A DNA stretch of 64,000 nucleotides from Thozetella sp. PMI_491 (GCA_021432635.1 MU270136.1:25914-89913); one strand, 5' to 3'; positions 44,431-56,140 are shown, counted from the first letter of the stretch. Made by a program: numbers and translations. The notes: generated by a model from the letters alone, not told the origin.

Positions 44431-46611
44431 ATGCCCGAGTATCGCAGCTTGGACTTGGGTGGAGACGAGGTTAGAGTGCTGGCTTTGCACGAGGAAACCA
44501 CGTCCGACTTCATAGAATGCTCGTTGGAGTATGTCTCGCTGAACGACTTCTCGAAGGAATACCTCGATTTCCTTAAGTTTCTGGGAACCGAAAAGCCAAG
44601 GCCATTTGAACTCAATAACCTTTGGGAATTTCTCAAGGATCCGGAAAGGGATATCGAGCTCATCAAACCTACAGATGACTCTGGCTATTTTGGAAATATA
44701 GCGGCACATTTCTCGGGCGACTATTCTTTCCCACCCGGCCCGTTCGAAAATGCAAACCGGTACACATGGGGCGACTTCTGCGCCTTGTCATATGAATGGG
44801 GAGACCCCACCTTGACGGCTGAAATCGTTGTCGATGGGGGCAAGGCTACGGTGACGCGGAATCTAGAGCAAGCCTTGCGTAGCGCACGCCATTGGCTGCG
44901 CACCAGACACCCTGACGAGAAGGTCTTCATCTGGGCCGATGCACTGTGTATAAACCAACTCGATATCTCCGAGCGTAATTCGCAGGTCAAACGCATGGGG
45001 CGAATCTATACGGATGCCTGGCATGTATTGGTATGGACCGGCGGTCCCCTCAGCATTGGCGACGAAGAGGTTATGGAAATCCTTTATAGAGCAGCAGGTT
45101 CGTCTCTTGACTCGACCAATGCGGCGATTGAGGACCTGGTATCACCGGAGAAGAGCGACGCATGGATGGGTCTCTTTGAGCTAGGCGCTAGATCCTATTG
45201 GAAGCGGCTTTGGATCATCCAAGAACTTCTGCTTGCCAATACCGGTTCAGTACTCTTCTTTGGCGACAAATCTTGCTTAACCGCGGTATACTTGCGAGCT
45301 TGGGCTTATGTCGTGACACATCACGTTACACTCACCTCCAAGCTTGGTACAGAAGCCTCTGAGGCACTTAGGCGCAGCATTCAAGGTGCCGAGCGCACTG
45401 AGAGATTTATGCACCTAATTCGGTTCAAGATCGACGCAGAACCGTACCCCCCGCTGTTGCTACTACTAAGTTCGGGCCGCCGAGCCAACCAGAAAGATGA
45501 AAGGGACAAAGTATACGGGGTCATGGGGCTAATGGCTCCGCACATCAGCAGTGCCATTGTGACGGATTATGAGCAATCTGTAGCCCAGGTGTATTCCAAT
45601 TTTGCAAGAACCGTCATCGCTACCACTGGACAGCTTGATATTATTTATCAAGGACCGCCAATCGAACAGAAGAAGCAAGTGCAGCTACCGACTTGGGTTC
45701 CTGACTGGTCGGTCGGAGGGTGGTCTGATACTCCTGCGAAAGAAGAGGGAGACGAAGGAGACGAAGGAGACGAAGGAGACGAAGGAGACGAAGGAGACGA
45801 AGGAGACGAAGAAGAAAGACAGGGAGATGAGGAGGAAAAGGAGCTGAATCTGCGGGTTCTAAATCTTGTGGCCGTGGATTATTATGACGGCTACAGGGCA
45901 TCCGGGCAGATTCGCCATGTCTATCGAGATGGAGAAGACCCCAGCGAGCTCCTATGCAGGGGGTTTCGGGTTGACTCCATCGATGGCCTTGGTTGTACGT
46001 GCCTGATGGATGGTTATGATTACGCACACAACAGTTCTTCCCCGTCAACCGCGAACTCCGAGTCAGTAATGGCTGATAAAAGTCTCGAAGAGCTTCGCCG
46101 GGCATTCTGGAGCACATTGAAGATATGGCGCGGCACTGACGACATATCCTTCTTACAAGATTTACCTTTTTTCGACGGAAATATACCCCAGGACACGCCA
46201 TATTTCTCCCTTTTCGACTTGTTCCAACAATGCCACAAAGATTTCATGGTGGGCGGGAGATCATTATCTTCATTTCTTCCCCCTTGGTCAGAAGAGTACA
46301 AGGACACCATGGAAGAATTGCAGGCCGATACGCAGAAGTTTGGCGTGGTGGATCGACTTCTGGTCACGCTTCGATCCCGACGGTTGGTAACGACGACATC
46401 GGGCCGTCTTGGAATGTCTCCTGGCAGTGTACAGAAGGGAGATTCTATTTTCATCTTGAATGGATGCACTGTACCACTCCTATTACGGCCAAATAACGAC
46501 AGAACGTGGCGTGTGATAGGAGAGTGCTTCATTTATGGTCTCATGGATGGGGAGGCTATAGCAGCTTTGGAGAGAAATGAAGTTTTCGAAGTAGATGTCT
46601 TGTTACGGTAA
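44431..46611 (+). CDS. HET-domain protein with an acidic Gly-Asp-Glu repeat
   Basis: Single exon. The first ATG (44431, MPEYRSLDLGG) gives 726 residues. The HET domain is at ~115-270 with FCALSYEWGDPT, FIWADALCINQLDISERNSQ, VLVWTGGPLS and YWKRLWIIQELLLA, followed by KDERDKVYGVMGLMAP and LPTWVPDWSVGG. A longer N-terminal stretch than usual precedes the domain. In the middle, 45748-45810 is a perfect run of seven 9-bp units coding Gly-Asp-Glu, within an acidic region. The C-terminal part closes with the family's GRLGMSPGSVQKGDSIFIL and YGLMDGEA motifs. Role as in other HET proteins: regulated cell death after non-self recognition, possibly as effector of a separate sensor. The dead transposon ends about 415 bp upstream. 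Confidence 0.93.
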   Translation: MPEYRSLDLGGDEVRVLALHEETTSDFIECSLEYVSLNDFSKEYLDFLKFLGTEKPRPFELNNLWEFLKDPERDIELIKPTDDSGYFGNIAAHFSGDYSFPPGPFENANRYTWGDFCALSYEWGDPTLTAEIVVDGGKATVTRNLEQALRSARHWLRTRHPDEKVFIWADALCINQLDISERNSQVKRMGRIYTDAWHVLVWTGGPLSIGDEEVMEILYRAAGSSLDSTNAAIEDLVSPEKSDAWMGLFELGARSYWKRLWIIQELLLANTGSVLFFGDKSCLTAVYLRAWAYVVTHHVTLTSKLGTEASEALRRSIQGAERTERFMHLIRFKIDAEPYPPLLLLLSSGRRANQKDERDKVYGVMGLMAPHISSAIVTDYEQSVAQVYSNFARTVIATTGQLDIIYQGPPIEQKKQVQLPTWVPDWSVGGWSDTPAKEEGDEGDEGDEGDEGDEGDEGDEEERQGDEEEKELNLRVLNLVAVDYYDGYRASGQIRHVYRDGEDPSELLCRGFRVDSIDGLGCTCLMDGYDYAHNSSSPSTANSESVMADKSLEELRRAFWSTLKIWRGTDDISFLQDLPFFDGNIPQDTPYFSLFDLFQQCHKDFMVGGRSLSSFLPPWSEEYKDTMEELQADTQKFGVVDRLLVTLRSRRLVTTTSGRLGMSPGSVQKGDSIFILNGCTVPLLLRPNNDRTWRVIGECFIYGLMDGEAIAALERNEVFEVDVLLR
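45748..45810 (+). repeat. Coding minisatellite, 7 x 9 bp
   Basis: Seven identical tandem copies of GGAGACGAA, in frame with the HET gene, coding Gly-Asp-Glu repeats. Copy number can change by slippage without shifting the frame. Confidence 0.97.
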
Positions 46612-47330
46612 ATTCTAAGCCCACTTAGGTTTCTAACTCAAACTGTGGCTTGGGGGGACGCTGCAATGGATGGGCGGCCGGGACTTGCCTGGAATGGAGA
46701 GGAAGTGGCGCACGTGGAGCTCTGTCTTGCCCACTCCGATATCACCTCCTTGCTTCTCCTATTGATCGCGTACTTCTATTTCAAGGCTCTTAACGATGTG
46801 CAAACTGGCTTGCGCCTACCGTAGAAGACACGTTTTAATAGGTGTGGCAAATACGTTGTTTCCTACGTTGCCATGTAGAGTGGAACCTCGCTTGCCGCAA
46901 CTACTGGCGATATAACTAGTTTCGCCCCACTACCCCCTAATCATGGAGATGCGGGATATGCCCGGGCGCCACTCGGCTTGTCCCCGATCAACGCTCAGTA
47001 AGGTACCAACATACTGTCCGGGGCATAGCCGACTCCACTGAAAGCGCGGCGCTTTAGGCTCAAAACCGTACCTGCTAAAATTTTAACACTGCCCCCTCTA
47101 GCACTTGCTAACCGATCTTTATTAACGTAACGGAGATACAACGCCAGTTTCACGCTAGCGTTATCTACACCTTTCCTAGATCTAGTATATGCCTCTGTAC
47201 TCCAAACATGCCCTGTATATACTGCCGTCTACAATACCTAGGTTATTGGCCACGCCACTTCCGCCTTCACCCCCCTGTTCTTCAAGTAAAACGCAATAGT
47301 AGCGAGTTCAATTTACGATAATTCTACTTG
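46612..47330. other. Intergenic region between convergent HET and amidohydrolase genes
   Basis: No gene or RNA recognised. Confidence 0.5.
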
Positions 47331-48269
47331 CTATGGAGAATAGTCGTATAATTCCCGTGGGTTACGATCCCACATATCTTGCCATTCCTCCTCACTTAGC
47401 CAAGTGCTCAGCTTTTGGATCCATTTAGGATTGTCGATCTTAAGGAATGGTTCTGTCTCCTCCGGGTTCTCCATATTTCTATCCTCATGCCGCTGCGTGT
47501 GCGGCCAATCGCTTCCCCACACAGCACGGCGGGGATTTGCTCGTATCAACTGCGTCACAATCTCTTGGAGATCTTCGTAAGCCGAGTCGTCCCTCTTCGA
47601 GTTGCGGTAGGGGGCCGAGATCTTGACCCAGAGATTACCGTCCTTTAGCGCGCCGAGTAAATCTTGCCACTCAGGCGTGTCGGTGACAGGAATCGCCCCG
47701 GGTGGCGAGTAGCTTGGGCCTTTGGCTAGAGCCATATGGTCGACAACCAGCGGTAGTCCCAGTCCGCTGGCAACCTGACGCAATCGCTTCCAATATGCCA
47801 AATTCGGCTGCTGGATTTGGATGCTCCAGCCCCTTCCCTTGCTATCCCACTTCATCAATCGAGCCGCAGTCGCCTGAATGAGTTCAACCTGTTTTTCTAG
47901 ATCGTTCATGGCCCGGTGGCGAAAGAAATCGATGCGGACGCTCCGCACACCCGCTTCGTGATATTTCTCTAGTAGGTCGTCGGAAACGGTTTGCTCATTG
48001 AGCACACAGATGCCTCGAGCTTCGCCGTTGAATTGTTGAAGATAGTGGAGCAAGGACGTGCAATCGGGTCCGTACGACAGGCCATGGGCTATGACTACAT
48101 TAGCTACGCCAATAGACGCCTCAAAAGCTTTGAGGTCTTGAACTGTGGCAGGCGACGGTGTAAAGTGTCGACCTGGTGCGAAGGGAAAGATGTCTGTCTC
48201 GAAGATGTGATGATGAGTATCCCAGGCACCGGTAGGGACGGATTTGGACGGATAGCTTTGAAAAGACAT
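47331..48269 (-). CDS. Amidohydrolase family protein (2-pyrone-4,6-dicarboxylate lactonase-like)
   Basis: Single-exon, 312 residues, the normal length for the amidohydrolase-2 / COG3618 TIM-barrel group of metal-dependent lactonases. Strand one carries the H-x-H metal site in WDTHHHIFETD. Later barrel strands show SVRIDFFRHR, LVVDHMA with its His, NLWVKISAPYR, and the terminal metal Asp in VWGSDWPHT. Relatives hydrolyse lactones such as 2-pyrone-4,6-dicarboxylate, fuconolactone or sulfomuconolactone in aromatic or sugar-acid breakdown. No signal peptide, so cytosolic. It is divergent from an MFS transporter gene 944 bp away, which could import the compound. The exact substrate is not visible in the sequence. 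Confidence 0.9.
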   Translation of the reverse strand: MSFQSYPSKSVPTGAWDTHHHIFETDIFPFAPGRHFTPSPATVQDLKAFEASIGVANVVIAHGLSYGPDCTSLLHYLQQFNGEARGICVLNEQTVSDDLLEKYHEAGVRSVRIDFFRHRAMNDLEKQVELIQATAARLMKWDSKGRGWSIQIQQPNLAYWKRLRQVASGLGLPLVVDHMALAKGPSYSPPGAIPVTDTPEWQDLLGALKDGNLWVKISAPYRNSKRDDSAYEDLQEIVTQLIRANPRRAVWGSDWPHTQRHEDRNMENPEETEPFLKIDNPKWIQKLSTWLSEEEWQDMWDRNPRELYDYSP

Positions 48270-49213
48270 AATTAGGTCGGCTATGCTTTACAACAGCTTC
48301 GGGGGTACGCAGCTTTGTTGGATTGTGCTAGGAAGGAGTAAACCTTTGAATTGGCCGAAATCCAGAGTCCGTGTCGGTATTAGTACATCATGACAGGAAG
48401 TACTGTCCCTCTAGGTTCTTTGACTTGTTCTTTTTTGTTTTCTCGGGGCCATGCCGAACACATTGGAAGTCACCGGCATGACTCCGGGCACAGGCCGGGC
48501 TGACCCTTAGCTTCGCTTCCGTCCTTTAGTATACGAATTGGCTACGCGGCGCCTTTTCACTTAGGTACCTCATCCGCGAGTCATGATAGTAGGACAAATA
48601 TCGGAGTTATGCTTTCAGTATGCAAGAGCCTGTCTCTCTGCCAATAATGACATCACCCCTCTACTGTGACGGCCACGACTACCTGCAGTCGAACTCGGCC
48701 CTATGCCCCATCGCCCTTCGCTATTAATCACTTAACTAGTACCTTAGACATGTTATAATCTATACGTAGTGCGGTAGAAATTTTCTCATCCACGAAGAAA
48801 TAATAATATTTGAGACAGATCCCATTCTCCTCTCCGTTTGAGCTTCGTCTAAGAAGGTGGCATCTGCAGTACCCAGCGTTACTTGATCTTCCCCCTTCTT
48901 AGTCTTGCGGTATCCGGCCCAAAATTAATTTCCAAAGAAACCGGCGTAGAACACGGTAGCTCATCATAACTAGCACACCGAGGCTGTACAGTCCTCCAAT
49001 CCCCACGGTGCTTCCCCGTGGGGGAATGCTTGTAGCAGAGCGGGGTCGGCGGAAAGCCGATGATGGCCATGGCTCATAACGGTCCACCTTGTCCACTCGC
49101 GTCGGTGCATAAGTACCTAGTAAACAAGCAGAGAAGTTTTTGGGCTTCTCTTGGGTTGCTAAAGCACTTTAACCAAACTCGATTCTCCGCTACAGACTTG
49201 CCTTGCTCCTACA
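48270..49213. promoter_or_regulatory. Divergent promoter region of amidohydrolase and MFS genes
   Basis: 944 bp between two divergent genes; no other gene. It contains a palindromic-looking stretch around 49004-49026 (CCCCACGG..CCGTGGGG) that could form a hairpin or be a regulator site. Confidence 0.4.
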
Positions 49214-50949
49214 ATGCCTCTTGTCGACAGCAAAACTGCGGCAGAGACTCCCAAGGGAGTTATCTCGCTCAAAATAGTCCTTTTCTGCGCCCTCTTGTCC
49301 TTCTCTGGCGCTCTTCATGGTAGGTCCATAGCAAACTTTCCTTTAGCTAAGCAGTATCTAGCACCGGTTCCTGCACATATGCCAATTGTCAGTCACGGCT
49401 AACAAGCTCTCGGTCTCCAGGATTTAACACAGCCAATATCTCTGGTGTTCTCGCCATGCCGACGTTCGCGAAGAAGTTCGGCCTTGACCAGATGGACAGC
49501 AGCGCGGTTGCTGATTGGAGTGGCTGGATTACATCTATGCTGATCCTCGGTTCCTGTGCAGGAGCTCTGGTGACCGCGATTGTCGGAGACTGGCTTGGCC
49601 GCCGATACGGACTGGCCGCCTCTTCTGCCATATTCTGTGTATCTGCGGTCCTGATGACCGCCAACCCTGGCGGCGAGGCCGGACGCGTTGAATTCCTGGT
49701 GGGCCGGTTCCTGTCAGGCTTTGGTTCGGGAGCTGCCAGCGTAATTGGAACCGGCTACATTGCCGAGATTGCACCTAAGGCCATTCGTGGAGGACTCAGT
49801 GCCCTCTACAACGCCAATACCATGCTTTGCGTCGGTCTCGCCTACTGGATCAATTATGGAGCTCTCTCCAACATCGCCGGCGATGCGGAATGGCAAGTCC
49901 CCATGGCTGTTCAGGCACTGCCAGGTGTCATACTCCTAGCCGGCCTCTTCTTCATCCCAAACTCCCCTCGCTGGCTCGCTAGTAAGGGCAAAGCCTCGAA
50001 GAGCCTGGAGTCTCTCTCACGCCTCCGTTCGCTCTCGCCGGAGCATTCTTTCGTAGACCGCGAGTTCCGAGAGATTCAACATGGCGTGGAGCAAATGAGC
50101 GAAATTGGAGCCGGTGGCGCCAGGACCATCATACGCGAGATATTCTCGCCTAGCATCCGCAAAAGGATGATCATGGTCATGATCATCCAGGTCGGATTCC
50201 AATTCTCAGGCGGCAACATTATCACGTATTACAACACGCCCATTCTTACATCCATCGGGCTCGGATCCAAATCGACCAGCTACATATTTGCCGGGATATA
50301 TGGTATCGTCAAGTTCGTCGCCGTCTGCTTCTACTGTCTCTTTGTGGTCGACCGCTTCGGCCGCCGCTCCGCCCTGTTCGCAGGATCCGCTGGAATAATC
50401 GCCTCACTTCTGTACTTGACTATCTACCTTGCTGTTTCCACCCCCTCGTCCACCTTGTCCGGGGGCACCAGTGGTGCCGGGTGGGCAGCTGTGGTTGCTA
50501 TTTATATCTTCGCCATCGCCTACGCAGTTTCATGGGGCACCATTCCATGGCTTATCAATGCAGAGGTATTTCCTACTCGCATTCGATCTGTGTGCATGTC
50601 CATCTGCGTTACTTGGCAGTACTTAGTCAACTTCGCCCTTACTCGCGGACAGCCTAACATGGTGATCGCCATGCACCCATGGGGTCCCTTCCTTTTGTTC
50701 GCTTGTTTTACTACCCTTATGACGGTATACTGCTTCTTCGCTTATCCCGAGACTCGGGGAATGTCTATGGAGGATATGGATGAGCTCTTCGCTATGCCAT
50801 GGTATAAGGTCGGCCGAGCTAGTGTTCAAATTGTTTCCAAGCAAAATGGGAGCCATCATGAAGAATACGCACAGGATGGCAAGGGCGGGGAAAATAAGGA
50901 ACACGAGATAACCGTAAACTACTGCGAGGGTAAGAAATTATCGGTTTAA
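49214..50949 (+). CDS. MFS sugar/quinate-type transporter, 2 exons
   Basis: Plasma-membrane sugar-porter-family carrier. Exon 49214-49319 joins 49421-50949 (GTAGGT..CTCCAG), restoring GALHGFNTANISGVLA in TM1 and giving 544 residues. Family signatures: DWLGRRYG (loop 2-3), a glycine-rich TM4 (GRFLSGFGSGAASVIG) with YIAEIAP, PNSPRWLASKGK after TM6, QFSGGNIITYYN in TM7, VDRFGRRSA in loop 8-9, and AEVFPTRIRS with PETRGMSMEDMDELF after TM12. The sequence type is that of fungal hexose, lactose or quinate permeases; the substrate is not certain. The C-terminal tail is hydrophilic. Divergent from the lactonase-like gene, with which it may share regulation. Confidence 0.93.
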
Positions 50950-51787
50950 ATAGCATTTATACAAACGCTTTTCTCGAGTACAACATTCCGAGATAGCAGT
51001 TCTCAATGCCGCTCGTCTACGGGTTAATGGTCGCATCTATATGATAGGGCATTGCTGCATAATATAAAGTAGGCCCCCCCGAAACCTACAGTAAGTCATG
51101 TGGTAAGTGTGAGAATGGGTTTTGACGAAGCCCAGTTGGCGAGTTGCCCTCTTTGCTATCGGTGGTATTATTGACTTTTAGTGTAGGTCTAGCCCTGACC
51201 TAGTAAACGGTTGCCACATAAGATAGCTTTAGGAAATGAAGGGGAAAAAATTCCAGGACAATGACTCGCATACCATTAGAGGGTCCCTTGTTACTTTACT
51301 GCTACTACATGCACAGTGCATACCTAGCGGGGTGAGTCTCACGACTCATGATAAGGGGTGGCAGGGGCCGAAAGTTAAGATCAGTATCCACAGCAGAGGC
51401 AAGGAAGGGTTTCCGATTATTCTTGCTGCACAGTCTTGCCGCCCCCAGTATTGCCAGCTCAGGCACCGAGACGCGCACCTCCGGTGGGTCCTTTTTGGAT
51501 AGGCGGCGCTACTCGTGACCTGGTGAGAACATGGGAGTTCCGTGGGGCTCATCTAGGGTTTCCACGCAGGGATCGTCTCCGAGGGTCCCTCGGGATTGGG
51601 CGTGGGACATGGATCACAACGCTAGGCGGCTTTCTCGGGCTGTTGAGACATGTGGAGAGGGGTGGAAAAATTCTGAGCAGATTGTGTAGTTAGTCTTTCT
51701 TATTTTCTTAGTTTTAGCGCATCACTGTGAGATCGAGTTCGCGATCCCTACGTACGACAACGAGCCAGAGTTGACGAGAACGACGCC
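50950..51787. other. Intergenic region between two MFS genes
   Basis: No gene supported. 3' flank of one transporter gene and promoter of the next. Confidence 0.5.
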
Positions 51788-53365
51788 ATGGGCGAAAAAT
51801 ATTTCGGCCTCAAAGGCCGTGGGCTCGAAATCTTACAGACTGCCTTGGTGGTGGCCCCTTCCTTCGTTCTCTTCGGCTACAACCAGGCAGGAATCGGCGG
51901 GCTACTGACCGAGGATGACTGGGTTGCTACGTTCCCGGGCATCGATACCGTCCACAGCACCGGGGAAGATAAAAGCCGGAAGTCGACGCTCCAAGGTTTC
52001 GTGGTGGCTACCTTCGTCATTGGTGCCCTGATAGGTTCGCTGTCTTGCTCGTACACGGGCGACAAGTTCGGTCGGCGCAATGTCATTTTCGCCGGCGCGC
52101 TCTGCACGCTGGTCGGAGAGGTGCTGGAGTGTTCGGCTTACGGGCTGCCGCAGTTCATCGTAGGGCGCGTCATTATTGGGCTCGGTGTCGGACAGCTGAC
52201 ATCGATTGTGCCCGTGTGGCTGAGCGAGACGTCGGGGGCTCAAAACCGTGGGCGACAGGTAGTGTTGACAGGCCTGTTCATCTGCTTGGGCTACGTGTTG
52301 GAGAGCTGGCTGGACCTGGCCTTCTTTGAGTTCAAGACGGGACCTGTGACTTGGAGACCGCCCATTGCCATCGCAATTGCCTTCTCTTTGATCCTGATGG
52401 CTGCGATCTATTCACTACCGGAATCACCGAGGTGGCTGGTCCTCAAGGGGCGTATTGAGGAGGCCAGGGCGACCATTTCGGCGCTGAGAGCCTTCCAGGA
52501 AGATTCGATCGAGGTGCAGTCGGAATTGGCTGGCATCGAGTATTCCCTGGAAGATACCAGCAAAGGCGCCGCCAAACTCAGGGACATGCTCACCATGGGC
52601 GATGATAAACTGCTGTATCGATTTGCCTTGTGCATCTTGCTCCAGTTTTTCCAGCAGATGTCGTCAGTCTCTCCCGTCCTCCTGCCTATTCAATGGCCCC
52701 GTCATAGTTCGCGAAGTATAGCTGACTGACTACATTCCCATAGCGGATCTAACCTCGTCTCCGTTTACGCGCCCATCCTCTTCCAGCAGAACCTCGGTAT
52801 GAGCAGCGAGCTCTCTCGCGTCCTATCCGGCGGTGCACTAACATGGAAATTTCTTGCCTCCTTCCTCGCTTTTGTCACAATTGACAGGCTCGGCCGGAGA
52901 GCCGTCTTCATCCTTAGCGGCTTCGGCATGTCGGCATGTATGGTCGCGCTTGCAGTCAGCACCCACTTTCCCTCTTCCAACCACGGCGCACAGATCGCAG
53001 CGGGCTGTTTTCTATACCTGTACAACACGTTCGTGCCCATCGGCTTTCTAGGTGCCAACTTCCTATACTGTGCAGAAGTTGCGCCTATCCGCCTTCGCAT
53101 GGCCATGTCCTCCATCTCGACGGCGAATCACTGGTTGTGGAACTTTGTGGTCGTCATGGTTACACCTGTGGCCATAAATACTATCGGATGGGGTTATTAC
53201 ATTGTTTTTGCCGCCATTGGCGCCTGCATTCCTTTATCCGTCTATTTCTTCTTCCCAGAAACCATGGGGAGAAACCTAGAGGAGATTGATATGCTATTCA
53301 GAGAGTCTCCGTCTGTCATGGCGACCGTTAGGTTTGCGAAGACAAGAAGGATAGCCACACCATAA
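51788..53365 (+). CDS. MFS sugar transporter, 2 exons
   Basis: Exons 51788-52662 and 52744-53365 (GTCAGT..CATAG) give 498 residues and restore QQMSGSNLVSVYAPILFQ in TM7. It is a sugar porter: FGYNQAGIGGLL in TM1, GDKFGRRNVIFAG in loop 2-3, GRVIIGLGVGQLTSIVPVWLSE in TM4 given here as two adjoining motifs GRVIIGLGVG and IVPVWLSE, PESPRWLVLKGR after TM6, IDRLGRRAVF in loop 8-9, and FPETMGRNLEEIDMLF after TM12. The WLSETSGAQNRGR segment in loop 4-5 is typical of fungal hexose-type carriers. It is read in the same direction as the previous transporter, 0.8 kb away, but the two differ enough in sequence that they are not recent copies. Substrate unknown. Confidence 0.93.
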
Positions 53366-54835
53366 GAGTTTGCGCCGGGAAAGAAAGTGGAGAGGAATGC
53401 AGATCATATAGAAGGTATATATTTAGGGCTAAATACTCTATATATCTTAGTAAAATTTTATACTTACTTTTTATAGCAAGAATTATTGTGAAGGTACAAT
53501 TATAAGCAAGGTAATTTATCTTTAGCAAGCCTCATAAGTTGGGCTGCATACATAGAAAATTGAAAAACAGCCAATCCACACCGTAGACACCATACCCGGT
53601 ATCTCTAAGCACCGCAAAATTCCAGTAATAATCATAATTGATCTACTTTTCGTTGATAGAGGCAGCCACTCGGGGCTCGCAGAGCCTTATCCTAGACCTT
53701 TACATGCAGAGCTTGTCAGGGCTGATGAGCTACGATTAGCTTCCATCATGTATAATACCTAGTAAAGTTGACAAAAGCTATCAATGATAAGTAGCTTGAC
53801 ATTGGCGATTTAAAAATTGTAACTAGGACGCAATGCAGAGAGGCAACGAGCGCTGCTCCAAAGCACTGTGGATTTGGACTATTCTCGCGCGGTTCACTAA
53901 TCCGTCTACGGGTCGAGATCGCGATGCAAACAGATCGGCGCTAGCGGAGATCTAGCAGAATTTGAAACGGTCCCTGGGAGGGTGTGGCAAAAAGACGATT
54001 CTTAGAAAGGGATGCACCGATATGTGGTGAAGAATCGCTTCCCGGCGGCAATTTAGGGGCGAATCACAGTCACGCCCTTTTTATTATATGATCAGAGGGC
54101 TTGAGGTACCATCTGATCGCCTTGGAACCCCGGATCTGTGTAACACGGACGGCCAACATCACGATATGCAATGGCACGCCATCGCGTAGCATATGATCGA
54201 TCTTACCCTAAAGAATATCACGCCGTTGTCAGGCGATGGCATTGCTCATTAACAGAAACCCCAAGCCGCGAGTGGGTGGTGGCGTGATGTACTGCAACTA
54301 GGCCGAGACCGTGTAAAATACATTGTGAAATGCTTTTTTCGGTCCCGTGCACACGGCAATATTCTGGTGGCGTGGTGGCGTCATCTCCTTGTGCTACATC
54401 ACTTTTGAACGATCGATGCAGGCAGCTCACGTTTTTGGTAGACCCCGGATGTAGTCTTGAAGCGCGAATAGAATATTCACAGGGTGGCCAGAGAACGACC
54501 ATGCAGCTGTTTTGACTGGACGTACAGTCGCATCGGATCCCTACAATCTATGATGGTGCGCCGGCAGTGCCTTGTAAACACATGCATAGCTCCTGCGAGG
54601 CCGGCTCCATTTGCCAGTCCAAACGTGAGTGGTAAATCGCCGCATAAAAAGAGCTTTTCTTGATGCAACTATGCATGAATACACTTGCTACTTAATACTA
54701 TTTAGGTAACTGCACCAACAAGCTGGAATCGCAATTCACTCACTCCCCTGCGCAGACGAGGTTGGCCGGATAATGGATACAGAATGACTGAGACCAGGAA
54801 CTATGCCGTGTCTTCTTTGGTAAATACGGAAACTC
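53366..54835. other. Gene-free AT-rich region
   Basis: About 1.5 kb without a supported gene. AT-rich at 53400-53530. Confidence 0.5.
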
Positions 54836-55595
54836 CTATTCCTCCAAGGCACTGTGTCTACGCTTTGCATGCGTCTCGTGTGCCCCGGGAATAGTCCTCA
54901 GCGCAACTGTTATATTCTGGCCTGTGGATGTGACACCATGGATATACGTGTCCTCCCCAAATGGCCACTATATCGACACTCTTAGTGACTGCGCGGGGAA
55001 AATTGGTATGGAGGGTGGGTAAAGAATGAAGGTGTTACTACCCACTTACCTGGCCTTTCATATCGGCGCTATCCTGCCGATCATACTGCACGAACTCATT
55101 CTGATCTTCCGCTAAGCAGGCGTAAGCAGCCGAAATCGCGTCATCACGGTGTAAGTAGCAGCCCTGTATCTCCGTTGTTTGCGTAGCACCCGAACGGTCT
55201 TGAAGGTAGTCGATCTTGGTTTGTAGTACGTAATGAAGATGGTCTACCCCTACTGGCATCTTAACGGCTCCGTCTTTATCTTCGAGGAGCCCAAGATCGT
55301 TGGCCGTCGTTTCTATCCCGATAAGCAGCTCTTGGCCCGCAGGGGCTTTAGCGAAAGCCATAGTCCCGTCGCCATATTTCCACGGCTCTCCAGCCTGGTG
55401 GATCTCATACTCCACGAAGTCTTCGGGCTCGTAGTGAAGAAAATGAAATCCTGATGCGGCGAACTTCTTCGCTGCCTGCAGAGTAGCATGGGTTCCGAGA
55501 ACGTGGACAGATATCCTGTCGCCCGAAGTGGTTTCCTGGGGCGCAGTCACCGTTAAAATGGTGTGGTATAGCAATTCGGGTTTGTTAGAGTCCAT
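54836..55595 (-). CDS. Uncharacterised fungal protein, 2 exons
   Basis: Exons 55595-55050 and 54967-54836 (GTAAGT..GATATAG) give 225 residues. The second exon reads WPFGEDTYIHGVTSTGQNIT and completes a globular protein; without splicing the frame stops shortly after the donor. No signal peptide or membrane helix. Recognisable blocks include VHVLGTHATLQAAKKFA, MAFAKAPAGQELLIGI and GVDHLHYVLQTKIDY. These recur in the decayed copy 0.6 kb upstream, which shows that they are conserved and coding. It resembles hypothetical proteins of other ascomycetes; no function is known to me. The product is probably cytosolic, mixed alpha/beta. Confidence 0.75.
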
Positions 55596-56140
55596 GGCAA
55601 GACACTGCTGCTAGAATAAGTAGTAAGATGAATGTATTTATTTGAGGTGTTTCGCGGTAGATGTTTTCTAATTGTCGGATGGTAAGATGGATGGACTGCG
55701 CTACTGTTACCAGGCGGATTAGACTCATTTTATAATGCAGAGCGATGCTGAAAGCCATCTTTTGGATCTCTGAGGTGGCGTGATAAACGGCATGTCTGCG
55801 TTCATTGTCGTGGTGTGATGACTAAAAATTTTGTTGCGAGTGGCTTGCTCCTCGCACTAGTAGAGCGCCTTCAACATGACATTCATGAGCATGTGACATT
55901 TATTAGCGATTTACACAGATCTAGCTGTTTCCTCGACCTTACCATCTACGACACCTACCAAACAATCATATGAATCACAAGACTATATCCAAACCTCGCC
56001 ACCCCCTCGTGTCGACACTGCCAGACATCAAAGGGAGGGGACTCAAGTTGAGATATCTTTATTTTGGAACCTAACCGCATTCCAAAGCGCGGCAATCCAC
56101 CTAACTGTCTCGGTGTGAGACTTTAACAGCCTGGTCCAAT
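55596..56140. other. Intergenic region between the unknown gene and its decayed copy
   Basis: No gene recognised. Confidence 0.45.
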
